A stretch of DNA of 64,000 nt from Diphasiastrum complanatum (Eukaryota; Streptophyta; Lycopodiopsida; Lycopodiales; Lycopodiaceae), in the NCBI GenBank assembly GCA_029204225.1, contig CM055098.1:4618607-4682606 (forward strand), given 5' to 3'. Below the pieces are notes generated by a model. That model was not told the origin of the DNA and made no database searches. It saw nothing but the letters and a program-made list of their open reading frames with translations. Both the position numbers and the translations under genes were made by a program. Below are positions 38,380 to 49,400 of this stretch, piece after piece. Every line of letters starts with the position of its first letter. Within the stretch, counting starts at the first letter, position 1.

Positions 38380-41300
38380 CTCCCCCTCTCTCCCAACAAC
38401 GACAACCAACAAACATCCTCCTGTGACCATTGTCACAAGCCGGGGCACGCAGCCAACAAGTGCTGGTTTAACCCGACAATACCTTGCATGCACTGCAAGA
38501 AGAAGAGACATTCTGCATATGACTGCAGATTCAACCCGAAAAGAAAAAACAAACCTGACAAGGTGAATGTTGCAGAGTCGTCAAAGGATGCAAACAAAAG
38601 CAATGAGGCCTTCACGATATTCGATGAAGCCTCGACAAGCTACACTGAACAAGACTGCGATGTAGTCATTGATTCAGGAGCAATCTCACACATCACTTGC
38701 AACAAAAAAATCTTGATCAACTACAGAGAACTCGAAAACAACAGAGCAGTGATTCTAGGCGATGGGAGCCGACACGATGTCAAGGGCATCAGAACTCTAC
38801 AACTACGAACACTGATGGGACAAGCAGAGCTGCCAGGAGCACTCTACGTACCCTCATTAAGAAAAGACCTACTATCAGTCTCCAAGATGGAAGATCTTGG
38901 AATTCGAGTTCTATTCGATGGCAATGTATGTCGGATGATCGAGAAAACAACGAACAAGTTGCTGATAGTTGGATACAGAGAAGGCAATCTCTACCAAGCC
39001 AAGATAATCAGCAATTCTGATAGCATACTAGATGCATCAGAAAATGAAGATCAACTCTGGCACAGAAGAATGTATCATCTGAACATGAGGAGCCTCTATG
39101 ACATGAGCAAGAAGGACATAGTCACAGGTCTGAAAATATCCAGACTCTGTGAAGCCTGTCAGAAAGAGAAACAACATCGGAATCCATTCGTGCACGAGGG
39201 AAGAAGAGCTAGAGAAGTTCTTGAGCTCGTCCACTCAGATGTCTGTGGACCGATGAAAGATGATTCGCTCTCAGGATCGAGGCATTTCCTGACGTTCATT
39301 GATGACTACATCCGGATGACAACGATCTATTACTTGAAGAAAAATTTTGAAGTGTTTGACTCTTTCAAGAAGTTCGTGGCATTCGTAGAAAGACACACCT
39401 CAAAGAAGATTCAGATCATCAGGTCTGATAATGGAGGTGAGCACAGAATTTTCGAGATTCTGCCAAGAACAAGGAATAGAGCATCAATTCACTCCTGCGT
39501 ACACATCAGAATATAATGGTGTCGTAGAAAGAAGAAACATGACACTAGTCGAAGGAGCCAAATGCATGATGGCACAGGCTCGATTGCCAAGTCAATTTTG
39601 GGCTGAGGCAATAGCTATAGCAGTACACCTGCAAAACAGATCAACAATGACAGCCTTGGAAAACAAAACACCACAAGAAATGTGGACAGGTAGAAAGCCT
39701 GATATGTCATATGTGCGTGTATTCAGATGTGCAGCATACAAGCACATACCAAATGAACAAAGAAGCAAGCTCGACCAAAAGTCAGAGCAAACAATCATGG
39801 TGGGATACTCGAACGGATCACAAGTCTACAGACTCTACAACCCAACCACGAAGAAAGTCGTGTCAAGTAGAGATGTGAAGTTCGACGAGTCCACATTTCC
39901 TGGATTGAAGGACGAAAGGGACATGAGATCTTCACACTACTGCCAATTCAAGAGGGAGATCAAGGGCAAACATCAAATCAAAATGTCGAGCCCCATACCC
40001 CAGAGCAGCATGAAGCCGAAGATCAACCCGACGAAGAAGAAACATTTGAGCATCGATGAATCGAACCCAGAAGGTCGACAAGACAAAGAAGACCTCCAGA
40101 ACGATACACTGACAACCTTCAATGGATCGAAGAGACAAAGTTCGAATACTGTAGCTTCACTGAAGAGCCAACAACATATCAAAAAGCTATTCAGAGTCCA
40201 GAAGGTGAATTCTGGATGCAGGCAATGTCAGAAGAAATCGAATCAATGAGGCAAAACGAGGCACGAACACTAGAGCCACTGCCCGAAAATAAAAAGATCG
40301 TCGACTGTAAATGGGTCCACAAAAGAAAAAATCAAATAAGATGGCACTATCGGACGATATAAAGCAAGGCTTGTCGCGAAAGGCTACACACAAAGGTACG
40401 GCGTCGATTACTTCAATACATATTTACCAATGGTGAAAATGACAAGCATTCGACTGCTCCTTGCATACGCAACTCAATACAATCTGGAAATTTACCAGAT
40501 TGATGTAAAGACAGTCTTTCTCCACGGAGATCTAGAAGAATAAATCTTCATGAAATAGCCTGAAAGATTCGAAGACCCTGACAATCGACAATATGTTTGT
40601 CGTTTGCAACGATGCATTTATGGTCTGAAGCAGGCATCACGATCTTGGTATAAGAATATTGATGGTCTTCTGAAGTCTCTAGATTACATTCCTACACAAC
40701 CAGACTGTAATGTCTATATAAATGAAGTAGGAAGAAATTTTGTGATTCTGACTATATTTGTAGATGACTCCCTAATGATAGGAAATTAACGAAGAGTCAA
40801 ATTTCTAAAAGTTATGAAATCACAGATCTAGGAGAGGCAACAAAATGCCTTGGGCTGGAAATAAGAAGAAATCGAATAGGAAGGGAAATGCATCTGAGTC
40901 AGTCGGAATACGCCCAGAAAGTACTAAAGCAGTACCGAATGATGGTCTGCAAAGAAAAGGCCACACCAATGATAGCTGGAGCCAGACTAACGAAACATGA
41001 TTGCTTGAATATAGATGAGGAGAGACAGAAAATGGAAGGTATACCCTATCAAAACCTAATCGGTTGTCTGATGTACCTCACAATCTGTACTAGACCCGAT
41101 TTGGCCTTCTCTGTATATGCTTTAAGCCAATTCTCTTCAAATCCTGGCATGGCACATTGGCAAATGGCAAAGCGAATTCTGCAATATCTGAAGGGTACCC
41201 AAAACATGGGATTAACCTACAAAGAAGACGAAGGCAAAGGATTCGAGCTGCAACACTACAATGATGCAAGTTGGGCGAGCTGCAAAGACGACAACAAGTC

Positions 41301-41730
41301 CGTGACAGGAGGATGTTCGATTGTGTGTGGAGTAGCAATTAGCTAGACAGGCAAGAAGCAAACCTTGGTGGCTCAATCCTTATGCGAAGCTGAATATGTC
41401 GTAGCTTCAAAGATGGCGAACGAGGTAGTATGGTTGCAGATGATGCTGGAAGCAGTTGGCATACCACAAAGAGAACCATGCACGATGATGATGGATTCTC
41501 AAAGTGCCATATATCTGTCCCAGGATCCTGTTTTCCATTCAAAGACAAAACATATACCTCTGAAGTACCATCATATTCAAGACTTGATCTCGAAAGGAGA
41601 GCCAAGGTTCAGTACATAAAATCTGAAGACATGATTGCAGATTTGCTCATGAAGCCGCTCGACAAACCACTCTTCGCAAGACAAAGAAAAGCAATTGGAT
41701 TAAATGTACAAAGTTGCAAGGTTCAAGAGG
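38380..41730 (+). pseudogene. Ty1/copia gag(3')-protease-integrase-RT-RNase H, decayed
   Basis: Frame 38341-39516 has two CCHC knuckles in tandem (CDHCHKPGHAANKC and CMHCKKKRHSAYDC), protease DSGAISHI, integrase zinc motif LWHRRMYHLN and the core start (VHSDVCGPM, FIDDY, RSDNGGE). A shift near 39440-39460 moves to frame 39431-40249 (EYNGVVERRN, RDVKFDE). RT follows with shifts and stops: KARLVAKGYTQRYGVDYF, IDVKTVFLHGDLEE, frame 40604-40789 with FVDD in place of YVDD, frame 40888-41346 with TRPDLAFSVYALSQF, then RNase H 41365-41619 (LCEAEYVV, MDSQSAIYL) and a shifted end. The gag N-terminus is missing; the homology begins abruptly next to the LTR of the previous element. Confidence 0.9.
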
Positions 41731-41733
41731 GAG

Positions 41734-42371
41734 TATCAGAAATTGTGAACTCCTGCAACTTTGTCGCAAAGGTGACGAAGCGAAGGGCAAACATATCCTG
41801 AAGACCGAAAGAAAAGTATTCGAGATTCGGCCCAACGACCAGGTGACGAAACACACTCGACGAAGACACGAAACGAAAGAGAACAATTCGCGCTGCCAAC
41901 TGGCAGCTCGACGAGCGTGGTGTATTGTACTGTACTTCACGCTCAACTGAAATAGACAATGATAACAGAGACTAACTAACTAGTTGATTATCATTAACTT
42001 GTCTTGTAATTCTGATGAACTATCTTGTAAACTCCACACAGTGGAGATAAATACACCTTTTGATTGACACGAATACAGAGGACGAGAGAGGAAGATAGAG
42101 TGTAGAGCTGTGGATGAAGGTCTGCCAACGAGCAGAACACAGCGACTGAGGTTGGCGTCAGGCCGCCAACGAGCGAGACACTGAACGACTCACCCGAAAA
42201 CATAAAACATGAAATACAATTGTTCTCTTCTCCACCTCTTCTTTGTCGTGTCATCTTCTCGATTGATTCTGTCATGATCTGTGATTTGTAGTCGCTTGCT
42301 TAGGTTCTTGGAAAAACAAAACAGAAACAAAAGCCGAAATTCCGTACAGAAGTGTTTCTAGCAATTCTACA
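41734..42371 (+). mobile_element. 3' LTR of the 38380-41730 copia element
   Basis: Follows the polypurine tract CAAGAGGGAG. Starts TATCAGAAATT (expected TG altered to TA) and is proposed to end at AATTCTACA, whose complement roughly mirrors the start. The end is an inference; no second copy is present. Confidence 0.5.
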
Positions 42372-42410
42372 AACGAGCAGGTAGTGGAGCTCCCCCTACC
42401 ACTTGCTATT

Positions 42411-42719
42411 CTATTTTTGGCCATTTATACGATTTGCAAAGAAGGTGGCAATGGCCGCAATTAGATCTTGCAAACAAAGGTCTCTATCCTTTGGCAGATC
42501 CACTAGAGATCCGCTAGGCAGCAACTTAACTAATTGAGATTGATCTATGTCATGAAGTGCTGGAAATGACCATTGGAGTTGGATGACGAGGTTTGCTCGA
42601 GGAGGTCCATTGAAGGTTTGTTGGAATGCCTCATTCAAGCAACCATCGCTGCAGGTCCGTAGGAGGCCTCGTTCGCAGGTCCGCTGTACAGGTGCATCTG
42701 ACCTAATTGCAGGCAACAA
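42411..42719 (-). CDS. Unrecognised 102-aa ORF
   Basis: A frame with balanced, coding-like composition (LNEAFQQTFNGPPRANLVIQ, LVKLLPSGSLVDLPKDRD). I do not recognise a family. It lies about 720 bases upstream of the SmD1 start codon, on the opposite strand, with a short GA repeat (about 42750-42775) at its 5' side. It may be an exon of another gene, a transposon piece or chance. Confidence 0.25.
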   Translation of the reverse strand: MLPAIRSDAPVQRTCERGLLRTCSDGCLNEAFQQTFNGPPRANLVIQLQWSFPALHDIDQSQLVKLLPSGSLVDLPKDRDLCLQDLIAAIATFFANRINGQK

Positions 42720-42910
42720 CCATCGCTACACCTTGGGAGCCACCATTGTGAGAGAGAGATAGAGAGAGAGAGAGAGTCCTAGATCATATGCTCGACTTCA
42801 TTCCTTTATGATTAGACTTATGTAAATTTAAGGACCTTGATATTTCCAATAAGTGTCATTAATTTTGTGTTTGCAAAGAGTTATTGTACTACATATCTGC
42901 CATCTAGAGA

Positions 42911-43037
42911 GGTGCTACCTGCTGTAGCACCTCGAGCCACTATAGCGGCGGTGGCTACATACTGTAGTAGCCCACTGTTGGATGGCAAATACCATATGGA
43001 GCAATTGCAAGATCTCCAATGTAGATCTCCATATGGT
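42911..43037. repeat. Cluster of short palindromes upstream of SmD1
   Basis: GGTGCTAC/GTAGCACC (42911-42931), AGCCAC/GTGGCT (about 42936-42957) and ACCATATGGAG/CTCCATATGGT (42991-43001 with 43027-43037) form three hairpins in a row. They may be the remains of a short foldback element. Confidence 0.55.
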
Positions 43038-43199
43038 AGCTCCAATCACATTATGGGCTAAATGAGAAACCAAGCCACGCTGATGTTGCATTACAACAGA
43101 TTTTTCTAATATCATGCACATAAGACACAAAGAAAAAAAAAAAACACCCAATTCGGAGCAGAAACAAACTCGGGGCCCCCTTCTCACAAGTACGGAAGC

Positions 43200-43435
43200 C
43201 TCCCCCGAGCGTCGATTGGAGCCGGACCATCCAGATTGGAGCTTGGATTTGTGTTCGTAAAACCTGAACCCTCGATGCTCCTCCGCCTTCCCTTCCCTTT
43301 CAAACACATATAATTACGACACCGTACAAGAGAGGAGACGAGAAAGAAGCAGCAGCAGCTCCCCTGCGTCTCTGGTGTAGTGTCTTGCGGTGAGCCGCGT
43401 CAGAGGAGAGAAGAGGGTTGGCTGTGAGCAGCAAA
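43200..43435 (+). promoter_or_regulatory. Putative SmD1 promoter and 5' UTR
   Basis: A TATA-like CATATAATTA lies near 43306-43315, about 125 bases upstream of the start codon. Downstream the sequence is purine-rich with a GCAGCAGCAGC run (about 43350), consistent with a 5' UTR. Transcription start is not determinable. Confidence 0.4.
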
Positions 43436-43449
43436 ATGAAACTCGTGAG
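43436..43449 (+). CDS. SMD1: SmD1 coding exon 1 (14 nt)
   Basis: ATGAAACTCGTGAG encodes MKLV plus two bases of Arg5, followed by the donor GTGAAT. The split codon is completed by the first G of exon 2, giving MKLVRFLMKL exactly as in plant SmD1. This decides both the start codon and the gene span. Confidence 0.9.
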
Positions 43450-46400
43450 GTGAATGTCAATAATAATATTAGCCTTATTTTTGGTGGATGCTTGCTTTCC
43501 TTGTTTCTTTATTGTCCTTGAAGGCGCCAAGCCCGTCTTATCTCTGCTTACTCTTATATTCTCAACTTTTTACATTTACATTTTGCGTAAGGACCTGCTT
43601 AGACGTCTGCATTGTAGTGGCCTGTAGGGCTAGTACTTTTGAGTGCGATTGTTGTCCCTAGCAGTGCTCTGAGATTTCCCATTCACATCAGATATTAGTG
43701 ATCATAAGAGTAAGGCGCGCTTTTTGTAACAAACCTAAACACAGTTGTCTCTTTCATTAGTTAAAATGTTGATAAATCGTTTTTCAATATACACCCTATT
43801 ACTCTGTCGTAAGGAACCGTGATCATGTCTCTATAGTCAGTTGTTTATTCTGATAGTCTACTTGCAACATCAATTACAAATTTCAAACATACTCTGTTTG
43901 TTCTTATTGTTTTTTGATTATAGAATGCTGTTGCAATATTTACATACGCCCAGCAAGTGAAAGCATAACCAGCAATAGAAGTACCCTTTACCTTTGGCTA
44001 TTTTATTTTTTTCAGTTTGATGATGGCGCAATGAAAGCATAACCAGCAGCACCCTTTACCTTTGGCTATTTTATTTTGTTCAGTTTGATGATGGCGCAAT
44101 GAAAGCATAACCAGCAATAGAAGTAGCCTCTGCCTTTGGCTATTGTCTGTTTTCAGTTTGATGATTGTTCTTGGCTGTGTCTTCTTTGATCCTAGACGTA
44201 ACATTGATATATTATTTTTGGCTACCTCTAGTTTCCCGTTTTTTTCAAACATGGCACTATATCCTGAAATATGCCCTTTACAAAAGTTGAAGTTTGCACA
44301 AGTTTCTATGTTATGCTCAAGAATTTTCCTAAGAGAGAGAAAATTCTTTCCTGTGGAAGGACTTTTGATATCTATTTGAAGTTGCGACCAACTAGTAGTG
44401 CTGATTCTTTCTATATGTAGCGTTTCACCTTGCCCTATTAAGTTTGATATGGTTTAAAGTGATGGTATGTAGTTTCAAGTAAATTTCTTGGGTGGGAAAT
44501 TTTGACCTCATATGCTTGATTTTTCCATTTGTTTCTAGCTTTCATTATCATTAGGTTTTTAGGTTAGCACAATCATCCAACAAGCCAGTAACCATAACTT
44601 GAGCAAGTTCTACATCCTTAATGCTTTCAAGGAAGGCACTTCTTCATTCACATCCTACACTTTCTTGACTTTAATGGTAGATGAGCCTACATGCTTGGAA
44701 GATGCAATTAATTCACCAAATGGGATTGATGCAATGCAAGTAGAGTATGATGCTTTGATAGAGCATACTTGGGATCTTGTAGATCTTGCTCTTGAGAAGA
44801 AGGAACTGATGCAAGGTACTTAACGAGCTGGGGGCAAATTGGCAAAGACGTTTTGAGTGAACCACTAAAGGAGATGCTGTCAGCACCCTTTTTGATGCTT
44901 TGACCAAATACAAAAGATTAAACCTTGTCATTCGCAATTGCTTTTCACGCAGATGGTGTTGCTTGTTTTGCGGTGTCACCTTTTTGTATGAATGCGAGTG
45001 TATTTCTATGCATGCAATTTTTGCCTACTATGGGTGTTGATTATATGTAAATAGTTTTCCCTTAGAATAATGGGCCAACTTGATTGGCTTAAAGTCATCG
45101 ACTTAGATGTGCCAAAGCCTACCCTACTCTGAAACTAATCAAAGGGATGAAAAAGGAAGGTCAATTAGGTGTAGCCTAATTGGGCTTGAGACTTGAGGAG
45201 GAACTTGGAAGCTACAATTTGAGGCAACAATTTTTTACTAGACATTTTATAGAAGGGGAGGTGGCCGCGGAAGCGCAACCTGTTTCACCCCCCAGATTTT
45301 CAATTGTCCAACTTGTTGCAATTTCACCTATAACACACTCTTTATGGATCTGAAAGATGACTCCAATCCCCTTGAGGTAGATATTCAAGTTATTGTGTCT
45401 CAGAGCCCTCCTCCTTTCCAAGCTACCTCCCTTGGATTCGATCAGGTTGCGGATTATGAGAAGTAGCACGTCGAAGCAGCACACGATACACTGGCATTCC
45501 AGCAAGTTCCAGTGCAAGCAGAAGAAATTCCAGCAGTTCGACAGGCTCCAGAGGCTGAACTGTCCAAATGAAGGATTTCTGCGGCGGCTGGGTTTTCAAA
45601 TTCAGAACATTAGAGTTGGAAAAGGGGAAAGAAGTGGAAAAGATGCCTGCACTTGGTGATCAGTCCAAGAGGCGGTTAATTGTTTTTGAAAAAACTCTTG
45701 AGGTGATCAAAAGTTATGCGGCAAGCCCTTAGCTTTATTCTCATCGGAATGAACTTCTGCGTGACATGTTAGAATCTTCTCCTTATCTTGATTGCTTTGC
45801 ATGTGCTTAGAGTTAGGGTTTGAGAGTGGACAAGGAAATCCCTACAGCTGCCATATCCTCCAACAATCGTCACATGTTCCCATGTAGGACTTCTATTTGC
45901 CATAATCTTGTCTCCCGAATCCCGATTTTGTGCACCCTACAGTTTAAACCGAAGTTATAAGTCCTAAGTTTTAACCTAGACTCCTACTTTTTGCTATCCC
46001 ATTTGTGAGCCCTTGCTCTCTCTAGACTCTATCTATTATACACCCCTCTCTACTTAATACTATCTAGCCCTAAGAAATAACTTTCAAGTTTCAAAAATTG
46101 AGTTTACAAAAAGTCTATTCTAACTAACGTCTAATTTCTAATTAAATTCTAACTTCAAAGTTCTAAAAATTCTAACACTAACTACTAATTGTTAAACTCT
46201 AACTATAAACTAACCTTCCATTCACTCCTCTCTCCACTCTATTAAGCTCACTCCTAAGTTCGAAGAACTTCTAAGTTCTAACATTTGTTCACCTTCTCAA
46301 AGTTCAAACTTCACTTTCTAAACTACACTCCCTAAATCCAGAATGCACATTCTCTCACCGATCAATTATGATTCTCCCCCCTAGATCCACACTCTCCAGG

Positions 46401-49400
46401 TTTCTAAGAGCAAGGGTGTGCTTCTGTCTCCGGCATCGCATGGAATGAACCTTGAATCGGGCCCTTGCTTTATCCACGGAACTGATTGGGGTCCCCAGCC
46501 GATTCGAATTGGTTGATTCCGAATCAGTTCGGAATCGTCGATTGTTTGCCTTCGAATCAGTGATTATTCAACTTTAGTCTTGATCATTGCTACAAATTGC
46601 AATGCTCGTTGCTGTGAACTAGGTATCTGCACCATCATATTTGAAGATTGGAGTGATGCGAGGAAGTGCCACGTATTGAATATCTTGGTGTCTTCCGGCA
46701 TGGGGATGATGTTTTTGAGATCCATCGACACCTATGGGCTAGCAGTGGCTGTCGAGTACATGTTTACCCATATCCGAGTTGCCAAGGTGGGGCCACGACA
46801 CATTGTACATGTACAATCAATTCATTACCTAGATTGCAATAAACATTCATATGAGACTTGAGCTTATTAATTAGAAGTTACTAGTTACAATAGTTACAAC
46901 TTACTACGTACTTACTACTTAATACTTGCTTCAAGTTGCTAGTTAATAGTAACTACTAAATTCTAACCAATGTTTCATGGACCTTTTTGAAACGCCTATT
47001 CGAAAACGGTTTGAAATGGGAAAGAGTCGGCAACCTTGGAAAAGAATTGGTGAACCGGTTTTAGGGGATTTTTTTTTTTTGGATTTTATTTCTAGCTTTC
47101 TATTATCTATTATGGCATAAGCAAGTGCTAGATAGCACACACAAACTACAATGTACATCGTTACATGCCACATGGTACTAATGTCCATATGTCATAATTT
47201 ATAAATGATAATACAATGGTTCCAACTTTCAACTGAGGAAGTAGAGCTGAATCCTGATAGCTAAAGGCTAACTAGTAATGTCTAACATAGCCTCCTCCTA
47301 GTCATCCGTGATGCAGCTGCAAGCTCTGGCTTTGGACCCTTATCATCACCACTCTCACTCTCATCCCTCCTCGAGGATTCCGAGGACTCCTCACTCTCGT
47401 TCTCATCCTCTGAGGCCTCTGCCGCCTCTTCTTCCTCATCTAGCTCTTCTTCCTCGGCTGTTTGAGAGCTTCAACCTGCAGCACCTACTTCCTCTGCTCT
47501 GGCAGCTCGAGTGGTAGGCACTGCACACAAGGACGGACAAAGGTTAGAACTTGCAAGTTACAAGTTTGAAATTTGAACTTTCAAACTTTGTGATACATCA
47601 CTTGTGAATTTAGTAATAAATACTAGATTCTAAGCTTTAAATTGGAATTAACCTGAAGACAATAGGGCCTCATCGTGGACCAGCGAGTAGATATCCTCCT
47701 CTTGTGACCTTGGTGGTAGGTCCGGGACCCTGGTCACATCGATCTCATCGGGATTTACCTATAGAATCTCACCACAATTTCAATTTAGAGTGACCAGTGA
47801 CTTGTGACAAAGTTCAAACTTCAAACACATTGCAATGTGCACACTAGTTTGCCAGACTCGTTGCAAACTTTGGAGTCCCTTCTCTTGTTATTTTCTCTAC
47901 AACTTTTTGCATATAATCTTGTAAGATTTGTCAAATTTTTATCTCCAATTGTGCAATGTGATGTTTTAAACTCTTCAAACTTTAATGCATGTTTTGAAGC
48001 TATTTTGGTCTCAAAACTACCCTCAAAATTTCTGTCCTAACCTAGGGTAGAGGTCGTGGCTTTCATGCAAACTTGCAAACACGTTTGCAAACTTAAATGT
48101 TTGAGGCTTCCAAACGTTTTCCAGTAACTATGCATTCAAAAACCTCTTCCAATACATCACCACACTTTTCAATATCACGTTCACTCTCACACACAAACGA
48201 GTCGTTATTAGTACCTGCCACATCCTCACCAGTAATTCTCCTTTCTACGACATTCAAAGTCTCATAATTGCTGATTATCCTGCAAATCACATACAGGCTA
48301 ATGTCAACTCACACTTACAGGCATCTTCCTGCACTCAAAATCATTTATTCAACTCTCAACTTCACACAGATTCAGATTCATAGTCTTGCAAGACTTTCCC
48401 AACAAGAGTGCAGTAGCCAAGGCAGTCTTTAAAATCTCTCTCTAATTTCTCTTGCAATCACATCGTCATAAAATGGTCCATAGTGCAGACCTTAATTTTC
48501 ATGTACAAAGTACAAATTTGAAAAGCTTAGCACCAATGAACTTGTACCCACAATTGATAATTTCAACCATGCTTTTGCTGTTGCAATTGTACTTTGTCCT
48601 TGATGTCGTCACATGTCCGGGCCTGATTTCACCTGTGTGAATATAAAAATGTCTTTTCATGAATTCTCTCTTTGTGCTGAATTTTTTGAGTTTGTTGACC
48701 CCTTCCAATTGTATGGCCACCCATCCCAAACTTTTACCCACTATAACAATTAGGTGTACCGACTGTTTTCACATTTGTGGAATCTGGATGCCGCACCTAG
48801 AAAACTCCAATTATGATATGATTTCAGCCCAAAATCCTAATTTTTCTTGACAAATTCACTTTTCTTTGATTGTTTCTGTACTTGCATGTACAATGTGTTA
48901 CTGGCATGGTTAGCTTGATTGTTGCACCTGTGGGCTGTACCAGCTCTGCAAAGTCTGAAATTAACACAAAAACTTCACTTGCATTCGATTGTACCTGGCT
49001 GATCTCACATGTGCGAAGGCTGTAAATTCCCCCCCAGCTGGTAAAAGCCTGGAAATATAGTGCCCTGCAAATTTTGAACTTTGAAACAACTTCAAACCCT
49101 TAACACTTAAAACTTGTGCAACTAGTGATGAAAATCATACAATAGGCTCCCGACATAAAATGCTCACTTTGTATTTGATTGTGCCTTGCTGATCTCACAA
49201 GTGTGAGGGTTGTAAATTCCCCCTGGCTGGTCAGAGCATTGTACTTTCTAGGGTTTTACGCACTAAAAATCCAACACATTACGTATGTTAGGTCATCACA
49301 GACCATTATCTGTGCATACACACTTGTGTGTGCACATATCCATACCCTTCCAGGTTGTCCACACAACACAAAACTACATCTTAAATCTACCTTTTCTCTC

